Shown piece by piece: positions 27,030 through 37,203 of a stretch of 64,000 bases of DNA. The position numbers and the translations under genes are program-made. The stretch is taken from NCBI GenBank assembly GCA_013285445.1, contig CP053448.1:2773530-2837529 (forward strand). The letters are read 5' to 3'. The stretch is from Pseudomonadota bacterium. Its GTDB lineage: Bacteria; Pseudomonadota; Gammaproteobacteria; Xanthomonadales; Wenzhouxiangellaceae. The notes below the pieces were generated by a model. It was not told the origin of the DNA and did no database searches. It was given only the letters and a program-made list of their open reading frames with translations. Numbering within the stretch: position 1 is the first letter of the stretch; each line of letters begins with the position of its first letter.

Positions 27030-29447
27030 TCAATCGACTGATGCACGCAGCGCGTACAGCACCCCATCATCGCCACCGACAATCACGGAGTCGTCAACCA
27101 GCATTGGATTGATCAGCTCACGCTTGCTGCAAAAACGCCAGACGGCTTCGCCGGTCTCGGCAGCGAGTGCATACAGACAGCCATCATAGCTGCCGACGAT
27201 GAAAAGGCCGGGGTAATGAACAACGTCACTCAGCGTCCTGTTTCCGGCGCGGTAGCGCCAGCGCTCTTCGCCGCTTTCAGCATCCAGGGCGTAGACGTGA
27301 TAGTCACCGTTGCCGAAGACAACCAGGCCCTCGGCGACCGCGGGTTGGAACCAGATCTCGCCATCGGTCGAAAAGCGCCATCGCTCCATGCCTTCGCGGT
27401 CAAATGCCACGAACTGGCCGTTGTAGTCGCCGGTGTAGAGCAGATCCAGACCGGCAACCGTGTCGGCGACCACGCAATCGCCTGACCGAATGCGCCACAC
27501 AACCTCACCGCTTCCAGCGTCCAGCGCGTAGATGTGACCATCACATGAGCCGACCACGATCATGCCATCGACCAGCAGAGGATCGGCGTTAACCGGATGA
27601 GATCCTTCCGAGACCCGCACCGTCCAGCGGCGACTGCCGCTGGCGTCAAAACGGTGCACGTTGCCGTATTGATCCCCAAACGCCACGCCGTCGCCCAGCC
27701 ACAGGGGGCCGCTGATGGAGTTCGCGGGCAGCCGGGCTTCAATGACGTCCAGTTCGTTTTCAAGGTCAATCCCGATGAGCTGTTGCGCGCGCGTGGTGAA
27801 CCAGACACGACCACCACCAATTCCCGGCTGACTGTGGATGGCGCCCAGGGCTGGATAGCGCCAAAGCTCCTGGCGGCTCTCGGCATCCACGGCTACCAGC
27901 CATGCACCAGCCGCCACGTAAAGAATGCCTTGATGATGTGTGGGTGCAATCGTGATGGGATCCCCCAGGTTCAAAGACCATAGCAATTCCGGTTTTGGCG
28001 GCTCCGGCGTCGGCCGTCCCCTGACGGATAGATGACCGCCTGACAGCGGCAATCCATTGAGGTATCCGGCGGCATCACCGATCATGACCATGCCACCGAC
28101 TACGGCCGGACGGGTCAGCAACCAGGCGCCAACCTCAGACAGCCAGAGAACGCGGCCATCGGCGGCGTCCAGAGCGTACACCAGCCCATCACCGTTGCCA
28201 GCAAATACCGCGCCATGGGCATACCGCGGCGGCGAAAAAAAGCCGTCACCGCGAATCCGCCATAGCTCATCGCCGCTGGCCATATCCATTGCCACCAGAT
28301 CGCCCTCGCCCGAGCTTGCAAAAACACGACCTGCCTGAACGCTGGCCTCGATGCCGCTGGCATTGCGAGCCGAGACGCGTGCTCGCCACAGCTCGGTGCC
28401 ACGCTTCACATCAAGCGCGTAAACGTAGCCCCGGCCGGTGCCTACATAGATGACGCCTTCGGATTCGACGGGAGCGCTGGACGCGGCGCCCTCCAGTTGT
28501 TTGCGCCAGCGCAGACGTCTCTCCTGCAGGTCAACGGCACTGATGCGACCGTCTTCCTCGATCAGGATCGCGGTCCGGTCTACCATCAGCGGCTTGACCA
28601 GTACGACACCCACACTTCTGATGATGGGCTCGCTGGCGCCGCTTTCAGCGTTCAGATGCCATAACACATGGTCGTGCCCGACAATGAGCACGCCGGATTG
28701 CGTTGCCGCAGGCGGCGAGTTGGATTCAACCTTGCGGCGCCACAGTTCGCGTCCGCTTTTCAAGTCCAGGGCATAACAGTAGCCGTCCAGGGCGACGACA
28801 TACACGCGCTCGCCATCACTGGCCAGATTCTGCTCGATGCGAGCACTGACATCGGTACGCCAGCGTTCCTCGCCGGTCAGGGACAGGCGATAGACAAAAC
28901 CGTCATAGGAGCCAATGACAAGATCGTTGTCGATGACGACAGGGTCTGTATGAACCTCGCCACCGGTTTTGAACTGCCAGGCCTGGAGTTTCGGATCCAC
29001 GTCGAGGTGAGGCTGAGTGCCTGGCTGAAGCTGTGCCCACCACCAAGCCAGCATCGCTCCTGCGAGTAACAGCAAAGACACCAGCGCCGTCGCTCGGAGC
29101 ATGGGTCGACGGTTGGTGGTGGCCACCTCGGTCAGTGATTGCGGCTTGCATCGCAGCTTGTACCCGCGCCGTGGAATCGTACACACAAAACGCGGCGATT
29201 TTGTCGAGTCGCCAAGCGCCTGGCGGAGCTCCCAGACGGCGTTCGTCAGCACTTGATCTGAGACTTCCACCGCCCCCCAAACGCGATCGAGGAGCTCGCC
29301 ACGGCTGAATACGCGCCCAGGCTCGCTGACCAACACCAACAAAAGGGACATGGACCTTGGCTTGAGGGTAACGCGTTGACCGGAGCGGCAGACCGTCAGC
29401 TCGTCAGGAATGACTACGATGTCATCGAGCTTGAAGGCGTCTGGCAT
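27030..29447 (-). CDS. Membrane-bound winged-helix regulator with PQQ-like beta-propeller sensor
   Basis: 805-residue one-component regulator of the ToxR/CadC type. Residues 1-100 form an OmpR/PhoB-like winged helix (LVSEPGRVFSRGELLDRVWG, LTNAVWELRQALGD, FVCTIPRRGYKL). A single membrane span lies at 117-138 (ALVSLLLLAGAMLAWWW). The periplasmic part consists of about a dozen 40-residue PQQ-type blades ('VYALDAESGEERWRYRAG' style). The DNA-binding part would stay in the cytoplasm while the propeller senses a ligand or partner outside. It is co-directional with, and 237 bases before, the five-gene secreted run, which makes that run its most likely target. This is inference, as no operator was identified. 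Confidence 0.85.
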   Translation of the reverse strand: MPDAFKLDDIVVIPDELTVCRSGQRVTLKPRSMSLLLVLVSEPGRVFSRGELLDRVWGAVEVSDQVLTNAVWELRQALGDSTKSPRFVCTIPRRGYKLRCKPQSLTEVATTNRRPMLRATALVSLLLLAGAMLAWWWAQLQPGTQPHLDVDPKLQAWQFKTGGEVHTDPVVIDNDLVIGSYDGFVYRLSLTGEERWRTDVSARIEQNLASDGERVYVVALDGYCYALDLKSGRELWRRKVESNSPPAATQSGVLIVGHDHVLWHLNAESGASEPIIRSVGVVLVKPLMVDRTAILIEEDGRISAVDLQERRLRWRKQLEGAASSAPVESEGVIYVGTGRGYVYALDVKRGTELWRARVSARNASGIEASVQAGRVFASSGEGDLVAMDMASGDELWRIRGDGFFSPPRYAHGAVFAGNGDGLVYALDAADGRVLWLSEVGAWLLTRPAVVGGMVMIGDAAGYLNGLPLSGGHLSVRGRPTPEPPKPELLWSLNLGDPITIAPTHHQGILYVAAGAWLVAVDAESRQELWRYPALGAIHSQPGIGGGRVWFTTRAQQLIGIDLENELDVIEARLPANSISGPLWLGDGVAFGDQYGNVHRFDASGSRRWTVRVSEGSHPVNADPLLVDGMIVVGSCDGHIYALDAGSGEVVWRIRSGDCVVADTVAGLDLLYTGDYNGQFVAFDREGMERWRFSTDGEIWFQPAVAEGLVVFGNGDYHVYALDAESGEERWRYRAGNRTLSDVVHYPGLFIVGSYDGCLYALAAETGEAVWRFCSKRELINPMLVDDSVIVGGDDGVLYALRASVD

Positions 29448-29602
29448 GACAATGCGCGTTCACCACTGGCCTGAGCAAGAATACTATCACGCGCGCTGAG
29501 CTGATCCTGAGCCAGCCCTGATGGACTGCTGATCTCTTCCAGACAACGCGAAACGCTCAGACTGACCCGCAAAGCCTTTATGCAATAGTGGGTTCCAAGC
29601 GA

Positions 29603-30589
29603 CTACGGCTCGAATCCATCCGCAAACACCTCCGGCTGCAAGACCGTCAGCAGGAAGGCATGGACCTGGTCGGCCACGAGCGGTGGGAAACCACCATGGC
29701 CGGCTTCCTCCACCGGCACGAACACTGGCGTGTGGCCGAAGGCACTCAGCGTGCTCAGCAGACGCAAGCTCTGACCAAAGGGCACCAGGGTGTCGGCGGT
29801 GCCGTGGGCGACCATGAACGGCGGATCATCGGCATCGACCCAGGTCTGCGGATTGGCCTGAACGACCTTCTGCACAAGCGCCGGGAACGGCGGCGCGGGG
29901 TTGTCGATGTTGGCGCGCAGCACGCCGATGCCCTGACCGGGCAGGCTGTAGCCGATCAGGCGTGATTCCGGAGAATTCGGCGCATCATGGTCAATCGTGC
30001 TGCCGGGAGGCGTGGTGACGTCGGCGTTCATCATGAACAGATCAGTCGGGCCGTAGTAGTCAACCGCCGCCTGTACCTCACTGGACTGGTCCAGATGAAC
30101 GCCAACGCTGCCTTCGAGCTCGGGATCATTGCCCGAGGTGCCGGCAAGTGCGGCCAGATGTCCCCCCGCCGACGCGCCCCAGACCGCAATGCGCTGTGGA
30201 TCAAGCTGGTACAGCGCGGCGCTCGCGCGCAACCAGCGGATCGCCGCCCTGACATCATGTATCTGCGCCGGAAAAGTCACCGGCGCACCGCCCCACAGCG
30301 CCGCGTCGCCGCTGAGCCGGTAGCTGATCGAGGCCACGGCGAAACCGTGGTCACGCATGTCCAGGGCGGCGCCAGGCACAGGGAAGCGGGCGCCGCCACT
30401 CCAACCTCCGCCGTGAATCCAGACCAGCAGCGGAAAGGGCGTCGATCCGCTCGCCGGCAGGTACAGATCGAGCATCAGATCACGGCCGCCGACGACCGCG
30501 TAGCTCAGATCCGGGTGGGTCGGCATGGTCTGCGCCTGCGTCACGCCAAAGCCGCAGATCAGCCAGAGAACAAGGAGGATTCGATGCAT
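29603..30589 (-). CDS. Secreted alpha/beta hydrolase (esterase, BD-FAE/HSL-like)
   Basis: 328 residues with a signal peptide (MHRILLVLWLICGFGVTQAQ). The ATG at 30589 was chosen for this reason; the open frame runs further upstream without protein-like sequence. Oxyanion motif HGGGW at 59-63, nucleophile S140 in GASAGG, candidate acid D266 in HGTADTLVPF, and H298 in AGHGGF complete an esterase triad. It probably hydrolyses short-chain or polysaccharide-linked esters outside the cytoplasm. The last residues are PEVFADGFEP, a tail similar to the propeller protein at 1283-3451. Confidence 0.85.
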   Translation of the reverse strand: MHRILLVLWLICGFGVTQAQTMPTHPDLSYAVVGGRDLMLDLYLPASGSTPFPLLVWIHGGGWSGGARFPVPGAALDMRDHGFAVASISYRLSGDAALWGGAPVTFPAQIHDVRAAIRWLRASAALYQLDPQRIAVWGASAGGHLAALAGTSGNDPELEGSVGVHLDQSSEVQAAVDYYGPTDLFMMNADVTTPPGSTIDHDAPNSPESRLIGYSLPGQGIGVLRANIDNPAPPFPALVQKVVQANPQTWVDADDPPFMVAHGTADTLVPFGQSLRLLSTLSAFGHTPVFVPVEEAGHGGFPPLVADQVHAFLLTVLQPEVFADGFEP

Positions 30590-30710
30590 GGTCAGGCCCT
30601 GTACCACTAAGCCAATCCCTTTCAGCAATGCCGAGTATAGCCCGGGGCGACGCTCTGCACGACCGGTTGCATAACAGCATGGGCATCGACCTGAGCACCG
30701 GCGGGCTGAC

Positions 30711-30932
30711 CTTGATGCCTTGGATGATTTCAGCCGGCAGGTCAAACGCCGACTCGAGGACCGGGTCGTGTTCGTGGCCGGGCGACGGGCCCGGTGCATC
30801 CAGCAGGTCGAGATGCACGAGCTTTGCCGCGTGGTAGATCACGACCACGGTCGCGAGTTCCACGCGTTTCTGGAGCGCGTCATACCGGACTGGCAGGCCC
30901 GCAAGGCGCTTTTGGAGGTCGAGTTGCTCTAG
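30711..30932 (+). pseudogene. Possible remnant of a YgjP/SprT-like metallopeptidase
   Basis: The reading frame gives LDALDDFSRQVKRR.. VEMHELCRVVDHDHGREFHAFLERVIPDWQARKALLE and then TAG. The second half reads like the C-terminus of zinc metallopeptidases of the YgjP (DUF45)/M48 type, 'HELxHxxxxxHxxxFxxxLxxxxPDW'. The zinc motif HExxH has become HELCR. There is no start codon with a ribosome-binding site, and a stop lies in frame just upstream, so only about 70 codons survive. It could instead be coincidental coding similarity. Confidence 0.35.
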
Positions 30933-30951
30933 CGGGCCGGCCGCCTGTATG

Positions 30952-33201
30952 TCAATCGGCCAGCGACAGCCGCGTGACCTTCTGGAACCCCCGCGGCAGC
31001 TTGCGCCCGCGCTGTGCGCGCTCGCCCCAGTAGTTTTCGGTGTCACTCCAGCTCATTCTGAGGTAACGCTGGCCGGCCCAGACCAGGCAGTCTTCGCCCT
31101 TGCTGATGACGATCGCGCCGGCCATCTTCTCGCCGGCCTTCTTCGCCTTGGGCGGGATATTGATCAGCTTGTTACCCTTGCCCTTGGCCAGTTCCGGCAG
31201 TTCGGTCAGATAATAGGCCAGCAGGTAGCCCTCGGTGGTGGCGCAGACAATCACGGCCTCCTCGTCTTGACTGACCAGCGCAATGGGAAGGGCGTCGGCG
31301 TCAGCCGGCACGGTCAGCATCTGCTTGCCGGCCTTCTGGCGGGTGTGCAGGTTCTCAAGCTGCGTGAGGAACCCGTATCCTGCATCCGAGGCCAGCAGCA
31401 CGCGATCGTCCGGCGCGCCGATGGCCAGGCTGCGAAAGACAGCGCCGGGCCTGGGGCTGAACCGCCCGGTCAGCGGCTCGCCCAGGCTGCGCGCCGAGGG
31501 CAGTTCGTGGGCAACCACCGAGTAGCTGCGTCCGGTGGAATCGAGGAAACAGGCCATCTGCGTACTGCGGCCGCGGGCCGCTGACAGGAAGGCGTCACCG
31601 GCGCGGTAGTTGAGCTCTTCCGGATTGATGTCGTGGCCCTTGGCCGAGCGCACCCAGCCCTGCTCGCTCAACACCACGGTGACCGGCTCGGACGGCACCA
31701 GGTCGGTTTCTTTCAGGGCCTGGGCGGCGGCGCGCTCGACCAGCGGCGAGCGGCGCTCGTCGCCGTATTTTTCGGCATCGGCAAGCAATTCGTCGCGAAT
31801 CAGGCGGGTGAGTTTCCCAGGCGAGTCCAGGACATCCTGGATCTGCCCGCGCTCAGCCTCCAGTTCGTCCTTCTCGCCCTGGATTTTCATTTCCTCGAGC
31901 CTGGCCAGGTGGCGCAGCTTCAGTTCCAGGATGGCCTCGGCCTGGGTACCGGTCAGGCCGAAGCGCTCCATGAGAACGGGCCTGGGCTCGTCTTCGTTCC
32001 GGATGATATGAATGACCTCGTCGATGTTGAGGTAGGCGATCAGCAGGCCGTCGAGGATATGCAGGCGATCGACCACCTGATCGAGACGAAACTCCAGGCG
32101 CCGGGTCACCGTCCGGCGGCGGAATTCGAGCCACTCGATGAGCAGGTCCTTGAGATTGCGCACGCCAGGCCGGCCGTTCAGGCCAATGACGTTGAGGTTC
32201 ATGCGCGCGCTCTTTTCCAGGTCGGTGGTGGCGAACAGATGGTCCATGAGCTGATCGAGATCGACCCGGTTGCTGCGGGGCACGATGACCAGGCGGGTGG
32301 GATGCTCGTGGTCGGACTCGTCCCTGAGGTCGCTGACCCAGGGCAGCTTCTTGGCCTGCATCTGGCCGGCGATCTGTTCGAGCACCTTGGCCGGCGAAAC
32401 CTGGTGCGGCAGCGCCGTGACGATCAGCTCCTCGCCATCTCGTTCCCACTTGGCGCGCTGGCGGATGCCGCCCGATCCGGTCTCGTAGAGAGTCAGCAAA
32501 TCCTCACGCAAGCTGACGATTTCCGGGCCGCCGGGAAAGTCCGGGGCGGGAATGTGCTCGCACAGTTCGGCCACGGTGGTCTTCTTCGGCGCCTCGAGCA
32601 GGCGAATACAGGCCGAGACGACTTCCCGGAGGTTGTGCGGCGGAATGTCGGTGGCCATGCCCACGGCGATGCCCTGCCCGCCGTTGAGCAGCACGTTGGG
32701 AAGGCGCGCCGGCAACAGCTTCGGTTCTTTCAGCGTGCCGTCGAAATTGGGCACCCACTCGACCGTGCCCTGCCCGAGCTCGGCCAGCAGGGTCTTCGCG
32801 TACGGGGCCAGGCGCGACTCGGTATAGCGCATGGCGGCGAAAGACTTGGGATCGTCGGGCGAGCCGAAGTTGCCCTGTCCGTCAACCAGCGGGTAGCGGT
32901 AGGAAAAGGGCTGGGCCATGAGCACCATGGCCTCGTAGCAGGCCGAGTCGCCGTGCGGGTGGAACTTGCCGATGACGTCGCCGACGGTGCGGGCGGATTT
33001 CTTGTGCTTGGAGGCGGCCGAAAGCCCCAGCTCGCTCATGGCGTAGACGATACGCCGCTGTACCGGCTTCAGACCGTCGCACACGCTGGGAAGGGCACGG
33101 TCGAGCACCACGTACATGGCGTAGTCGAGATAGGCGCGCTCGGCGTAGGTGCGCAGGGGTTGCTGTTCGAATTCGCCGGAAATCATGTTCTTTTCACTCA
33201 T
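30952..33201 (-). CDS. parC: DNA topoisomerase IV subunit A (ParC)
   Basis: 749 residues, closely following E. coli ParC throughout. With ParE (not in the window) it decatenates replicated chromosomes by passing double strands through a transient break. The catalytic tyrosine is Y126 in [10 protein letters not shown]. The quinolone-determining region [10 protein letters not shown] carries the wild-type Ser86 and Glu90. The C-terminal part keeps the ParC propeller signature ([31 protein letters not shown]). The ATG at 33201 was chosen; the frame opens further upstream with a TTG at 33243, which would add 14 residues not seen in the family. The kinase gene ends 57 bases upstream. Confidence 0.97.
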   Translation of the reverse strand: MSEKNMISGEFEQQPLRTYAERAYLDYAMYVVLDRALPSVCDGLKPVQRRIVYAMSELGLSAASKHKKSARTVGDVIGKFHPHGDSACYEAMVLMAQPFSYRYPLVDGQGNFGSPDDPKSFAAMRYTESRLAPYAKTLLAELGQGTVEWVPNFDGTLKEPKLLPARLPNVLLNGGQGIAVGMATDIPPHNLREVVSACIRLLEAPKKTTVAELCEHIPAPDFPGGPEIVSLREDLLTLYETGSGGIRQRAKWERDGEELIVTALPHQVSPAKVLEQIAGQMQAKKLPWVSDLRDESDHEHPTRLVIVPRSNRVDLDQLMDHLFATTDLEKSARMNLNVIGLNGRPGVRNLKDLLIEWLEFRRRTVTRRLEFRLDQVVDRLHILDGLLIAYLNIDEVIHIIRNEDEPRPVLMERFGLTGTQAEAILELKLRHLARLEEMKIQGEKDELEAERGQIQDVLDSPGKLTRLIRDELLADAEKYGDERRSPLVERAAAQALKETDLVPSEPVTVVLSEQGWVRSAKGHDINPEELNYRAGDAFLSAARGRSTQMACFLDSTGRSYSVVAHELPSARSLGEPLTGRFSPRPGAVFRSLAIGAPDDRVLLASDAGYGFLTQLENLHTRQKAGKQMLTVPADADALPIALVSQDEEAVIVCATTEGYLLAYYLTELPELAKGKGNKLINIPPKAKKAGEKMAGAIVISKGEDCLVWAGQRYLRMSWSDTENYWGERAQRGRKLPRGFQKVTRLSLAD

Positions 33202-33258
33202 GGGTCGAAATTGTCGCCGAAGATGCAGACGCGTGCGAGACAATCAGGAACATGGTCG

Positions 33259-36192
33259 CTACTCTTCGGCGTCGGCGCGGCGCCCGTCAAGAACCGCTCG
33301 CCACCGCAGGGCATTTCGCTCATGCCCGCCAGCCGGGTCGATCATCGACCACTGCCGGTAGTACTCGACCAAGTTCGTGGCCGCCTCCCTGGCCCACTCG
33401 TTGCCGACGCCCATCGCCCCGGAAATGATTTGATGTGCTTCCTCCATGGTCTCGGTGGCCTCAGCCCAGCGCCCGAGACCGCCGAGGATACGCGCCCGGG
33501 TCATGAGAAATCGACCCAGATAAGCCTCCGGCAGACTTTCCCGGGCCTTGGTGATCGCCAGGTCCGCCAGCCCCAGAGCCTCATCATACTCGCCCTGGTC
33601 ACGCATGATGCTGGCCAGGTTGTTGATCCAGACCACGACATCATCAACGGCGCCATGCGCGCGCAAGCCGCGATCGACCGCTTCCTTCAGGTACCCTTCC
33701 GCCTCCTCAAATCTCCCCTGATCGGCCAGCAGGCCGCCGAGGTTGCCCAACTGAATCAGCGTCAGGCGATCGTCGGCGCCGACGGTCGCCTGAAATCCCG
33801 CCAGCGCCTGTCGATAGGTGCGCTCGGCTTCTGCCAGCCGGCCCTGCTTGTGCTGCACGGCCGCCAGATTGGCCAGGCTCTTGAGGGTTTCGTAGTGTTG
33901 CTCACCCAGGGTGCGCTGATACAGTTCATGCGTTCGTGCCAGCAGCCTTTCGGCCTCGTCCAGACGCCCTTGACTCTGCAGCAGCGCACCCAGACTGGTG
34001 GCTGTCTGCAGCGTGACCGGATGGTCCTCGCCGTGTATTCGGCGCGCCAGCCTGACGGCTTTTTCGAGGTAGGGACTGGCCTCCTCGAGGCGGTACTGGC
34101 GCCACAGGTTCAGACCAACGTTCTGGTAGGAGACCAGCGTATCGCCGACGAACTCGCCCAGCACGCGCCGACGACCCTCCAGAGCGCGAATGAAATGCGT
34201 CTCTGCCTGCTGCCAGTCTCCCATGGCCTCGTAGAGCACGCCCAGGTAGTTGGTCGCGGTCAGCGCCAGGGGATCGTCCAGGCCGCCGCGCTCGAGCGAA
34301 CCCTCCAGCGCGTGGCGGGTATAAGCCAACGCCTCGTCGAGCCGATCAAGGCGCCGCAGTACCATCGCCAGGCTGATCGCCGCCGCGTTCGCCTGGGGGT
34401 CGGTCTGTCCGCCATGGCGCCGGAAGCCCTCGGCGGCGGCCATCAAATGACCAAGGGCCTGGTCAAGCTGATCGGTGTTGAGCATCAACTCGCCGAGTGC
34501 CCGGCGCGATGCAAGCGTGGTGGGGTGCGACGGCCCGAGTTGCTCGGTCCGAATCGCCAGCGCCGCGTCGAGCTGCGCCCGCGCCGGGGAGAGCATGCCC
34601 AGACCGCGATAGACATCACCAACCGTCTGGCGCAGCGCGGCCGCCACCAGTGGCTGATTCTGAAAGCCACGATCGATGGCATCGACAGCACTGGCGAGAA
34701 TCATCTCGTCAAGCAGCCATCGGGCAATATCGGTCGGATTGAGGTAGCGAACCGCAGCGTCGAACTCCCCGGCCATAACGATCGACTCAGTGGCTGGCAA
34801 TTCCTCGCTTTCAAGCGCCCCGCGCAGCTGGCGATTCATCTCACCGAGCAGGGATCGGCCGACACGCTCCGGATCGAGGTCCCCGAGCATGCTCGCCTGG
34901 AACTCGACCACCTGTTCAAGCTCGGCTGCTTTCTGCGCCGTTTCCGCACGCGCGGCTTCAGCCAATTCACGCTGGCGGTTGGCCTCGGCCAGGCTCATTG
35001 CAACACCGACGAGCCCCACGGCCAGCGACGCGAGCACGGCCGACACTGCCGCCACCGGAACGCGGTTGCGGCGGATGAACTTGCCCAGCCGATAGGCTAT
35101 TCGCGGCGGTCCGGCCAGTACCGGCTCGTGCCGAAGATGACGGCCGAGATCCATGGCCAGTGCGTTGGCGGTCTCGTATCGCCTTGCCCGGTCCTTCTCC
35201 AGACACTTCATCACGATCCAGTCCAGATTGGCCTTGAGGGCCCGATGCAGGCTGCGCGCATCGGTACGGCGCTGACGGGCGATATGCGCAAGCCGTGCCT
35301 GCACGGCATCGGACCTCACCTGTGTCTTTCTGCGCATGAGCCCCTGACGCGTCCCGCTTGCGCTCAGGCGTGTACTCGGGCGCGGCGGTTCGACCTCGCG
35401 GATCAGGCGCAGCACCTCGCCGAATCCGGCATTGCGCAACGTGCCAGACAGAAACGGCGAACTTCCGGCCAGCAACTCGTAGAGCACGACACCGAGCGAG
35501 TAGATATCGGCCCGGGTGTCAACATCCTGACCGCTGGTACCGGCCTGCTCCGGACTCATGTATTCCGGAGTGCCGATCAGCTGTCCGATCTCGGTATGCA
35601 GCGTCTTGTCGGTGAGCGGCCGGTCCAGGGACTTGGCCACGCCGAAGTCGATCACCTTGGGCATGACGCGCAGTCCGTCCGAACTCTCCTGATATTCGAC
35701 CAGGATGTTGCCCGGCTTGAGATCGCGGTGAATGACGCCCTTCATATGGGCGTGCTGAACCGCCTCGCAGACCTGAATGAACAGCGCGATGCGTTGCTTC
35801 AGACCCAGTCGCTGCCGATCACAGTGCTCGGTGATGGGCACGCCCCGGACGTACTCCATCACGAAGTAGGGCTGTCCCTTTTCGGTGGAACCGGCATCGT
35901 ACACGCGGGCAACGCCGGGATGATCCATCACGGCCAGCGCCTGGCGCTCTGCCTCGAAACGCGCCAGCACGGCTGCCGAGCCCATGCCCGGCTTGATGAC
36001 CTTCAACGCAACCCGCCGTCGCACCGGCTCGGTCTGCTCGGCCAGGTAGACGGCTCCGAAGCCGCCTTCGCCCAACAGTGACAGCACATGGTAGGTGCCG
36101 ATCCAGCGCGGAATGACCGGCTGCGAGTTCTCGCCCATAGCCTCGGTCGACGTCCCTTCGTCCGGCGGTGGTTTGCTGCCCGGATCGCTCAT
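33259..36192 (-). CDS. Serine/threonine protein kinase with membrane span and TPR domain
   Basis: 977 residues. The N-terminal Hanks-type kinase is complete: glycine loop GEGGFG (41-46), ATP lysine K64 in VALKVIK, catalytic HRDLKPGN (155-162), DFG at 182-184 and an APE-equivalent YMSPEQAG. A hydrophobic segment around 375-400 ([20 protein letters not shown]) anchors it. The remaining ~550 residues are tetratricopeptide repeats of the ALxxxxRxLGEQHxxTL type, probably a periplasmic protein-binding array. ATG 36192 with AGAGGG close upstream. Substrate unknown. The same architecture recurs at 52114-54579. Confidence 0.9.
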   Translation of the reverse strand: MSDPGSKPPPDEGTSTEAMGENSQPVIPRWIGTYHVLSLLGEGGFGAVYLAEQTEPVRRRVALKVIKPGMGSAAVLARFEAERQALAVMDHPGVARVYDAGSTEKGQPYFVMEYVRGVPITEHCDRQRLGLKQRIALFIQVCEAVQHAHMKGVIHRDLKPGNILVEYQESSDGLRVMPKVIDFGVAKSLDRPLTDKTLHTEIGQLIGTPEYMSPEQAGTSGQDVDTRADIYSLGVVLYELLAGSSPFLSGTLRNAGFGEVLRLIREVEPPRPSTRLSASGTRQGLMRRKTQVRSDAVQARLAHIARQRRTDARSLHRALKANLDWIVMKCLEKDRARRYETANALAMDLGRHLRHEPVLAGPPRIAYRLGKFIRRNRVPVAAVSAVLASLAVGLVGVAMSLAEANRQRELAEAARAETAQKAAELEQVVEFQASMLGDLDPERVGRSLLGEMNRQLRGALESEELPATESIVMAGEFDAAVRYLNPTDIARWLLDEMILASAVDAIDRGFQNQPLVAAALRQTVGDVYRGLGMLSPARAQLDAALAIRTEQLGPSHPTTLASRRALGELMLNTDQLDQALGHLMAAAEGFRRHGGQTDPQANAAAISLAMVLRRLDRLDEALAYTRHALEGSLERGGLDDPLALTATNYLGVLYEAMGDWQQAETHFIRALEGRRRVLGEFVGDTLVSYQNVGLNLWRQYRLEEASPYLEKAVRLARRIHGEDHPVTLQTATSLGALLQSQGRLDEAERLLARTHELYQRTLGEQHYETLKSLANLAAVQHKQGRLAEAERTYRQALAGFQATVGADDRLTLIQLGNLGGLLADQGRFEEAEGYLKEAVDRGLRAHGAVDDVVVWINNLASIMRDQGEYDEALGLADLAITKARESLPEAYLGRFLMTRARILGGLGRWAEATETMEEAHQIISGAMGVGNEWAREAATNLVEYYRQWSMIDPAGGHERNALRWRAVLDGRRADAEE

Positions 36193-36396
36193 CGTCGCCC
36201 TCTTGGAGGCCTGCAGCGCTGGCTGTCTCGAAGACCGAGTATATCGTCAGCCGGCGCCCCGGTCATGTCGGCCTGATACGAGCCAGGCATCGTGTCGGGC
36301 CTGCGGATAGCTGCCTTGTACCTGGTGGCGGCCGCCGGCCGGGCGATCAGGAACCGGGCGCGGGAGTCCCGAATCCTGACCGCCGCAGCCGTCCTT

Positions 36397-37203
36397 CTAA
36401 CGCTTGACGAACTTCAGGGTGAAGCGGTCGCTTTCGCCGATCTGGCGGTACTTCTCCTGATCTTCACCGTCCGGCACGCGCAGGCCTGGCGGCAGGGTCC
36501 AGACACCGTTGGGATGGTCGGCCGTATCGGCCGGGTTGGCGTTGATCTCGGCGGCTTCGACCAGGCGAAACCCGCGCGATTCGACGCTGCCAACGACGAC
36601 ACTCTGCTTGACGTAGCCGGAGTCGGCCTCCGGATCCTGTTGCCGATCCTCAGGCAGCCGGTGCCCGACCACGCCAAACACGCCGCCGGGCTTGAGAGCC
36701 GCGTGCGCGGCGTCGACCACATCATTCCAGGTACCGCGACCCATGTAGCTGTGCACGTTACGAAACGTCAGCACGATATCGGCCGTGCCCGGTTCGGCCA
36801 GTCGAGCCAGCTCGGGCGGGTCGAAGGCAATGACATCGATCTCGCCGAATCGATCAGCATCGGCAACGCGCGCGTCAAAGCGGGCGCGAATCTCGCGGTA
36901 AAAATCGGGAATGTCGCCTTCCATGTTCCAGTGTGCCGCGATCAGTTGTCCGTCATCCTTGAGATAGGGGCCGAGGATCTCGGTGTACCAGCCCCCGCCC
37001 GGGGAGATTTCGACAACTGTCATGTCCGGCTGTATGCCAAAAAACATCAGCGTTTCGTAAGGATGACGAAACGGATCCCGTTCGGACATGACCTCGGGAC
37101 GGTCGGGATCAGCGATCACCTGTTGCAGTCGGTCGTCAGCAAGGACCGGCGAGGCCAGCAGCGTGGCGACCAGTCCGCCACTGAGCAGTCGAATTGTTTT
37201 CAT
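36397..37203 (-). CDS. Exported class I SAM-dependent methyltransferase-like protein
   Basis: 268 residues with a signal peptide (MKTIRLLSGGLVATLLASPV, cleavage near VLADD), unusual for a methyltransferase fold. The SAM-binding motif I is present (VVEISPGGGWYTEILGPYL), with motif post-I AHW and motif II region DIVLTFRNVH. It belongs to the family of 'predicted periplasmic methyltransferases' (COG4798-like). The methyl donor is not known to be available in the periplasm, so the true substrate or activity is open. The start overlaps the stop of the TrmB-like gene by 4 bases (ATGA), so the two are cotranslated. Confidence 0.8.
   Translation of the reverse strand: MKTIRLLSGGLVATLLASPVLADDRLQQVIADPDRPEVMSERDPFRHPYETLMFFGIQPDMTVVEISPGGGWYTEILGPYLKDDGQLIAAHWNMEGDIPDFYREIRARFDARVADADRFGEIDVIAFDPPELARLAEPGTADIVLTFRNVHSYMGRGTWNDVVDAAHAALKPGGVFGVVGHRLPEDRQQDPEADSGYVKQSVVVGSVESRGFRLVEAAEINANPADTADHPNGVWTLPPGLRVPDGEDQEKYRQIGESDRFTLKFVKR

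Noticed and set aside
31633..36081. Very long open frame (1482 codons) on the plus strand across parC and a kinase gene
   Set aside because: It is antisense to two well-recognised genes and its translation has no family resemblance; long shadow frames are normal at this base composition.
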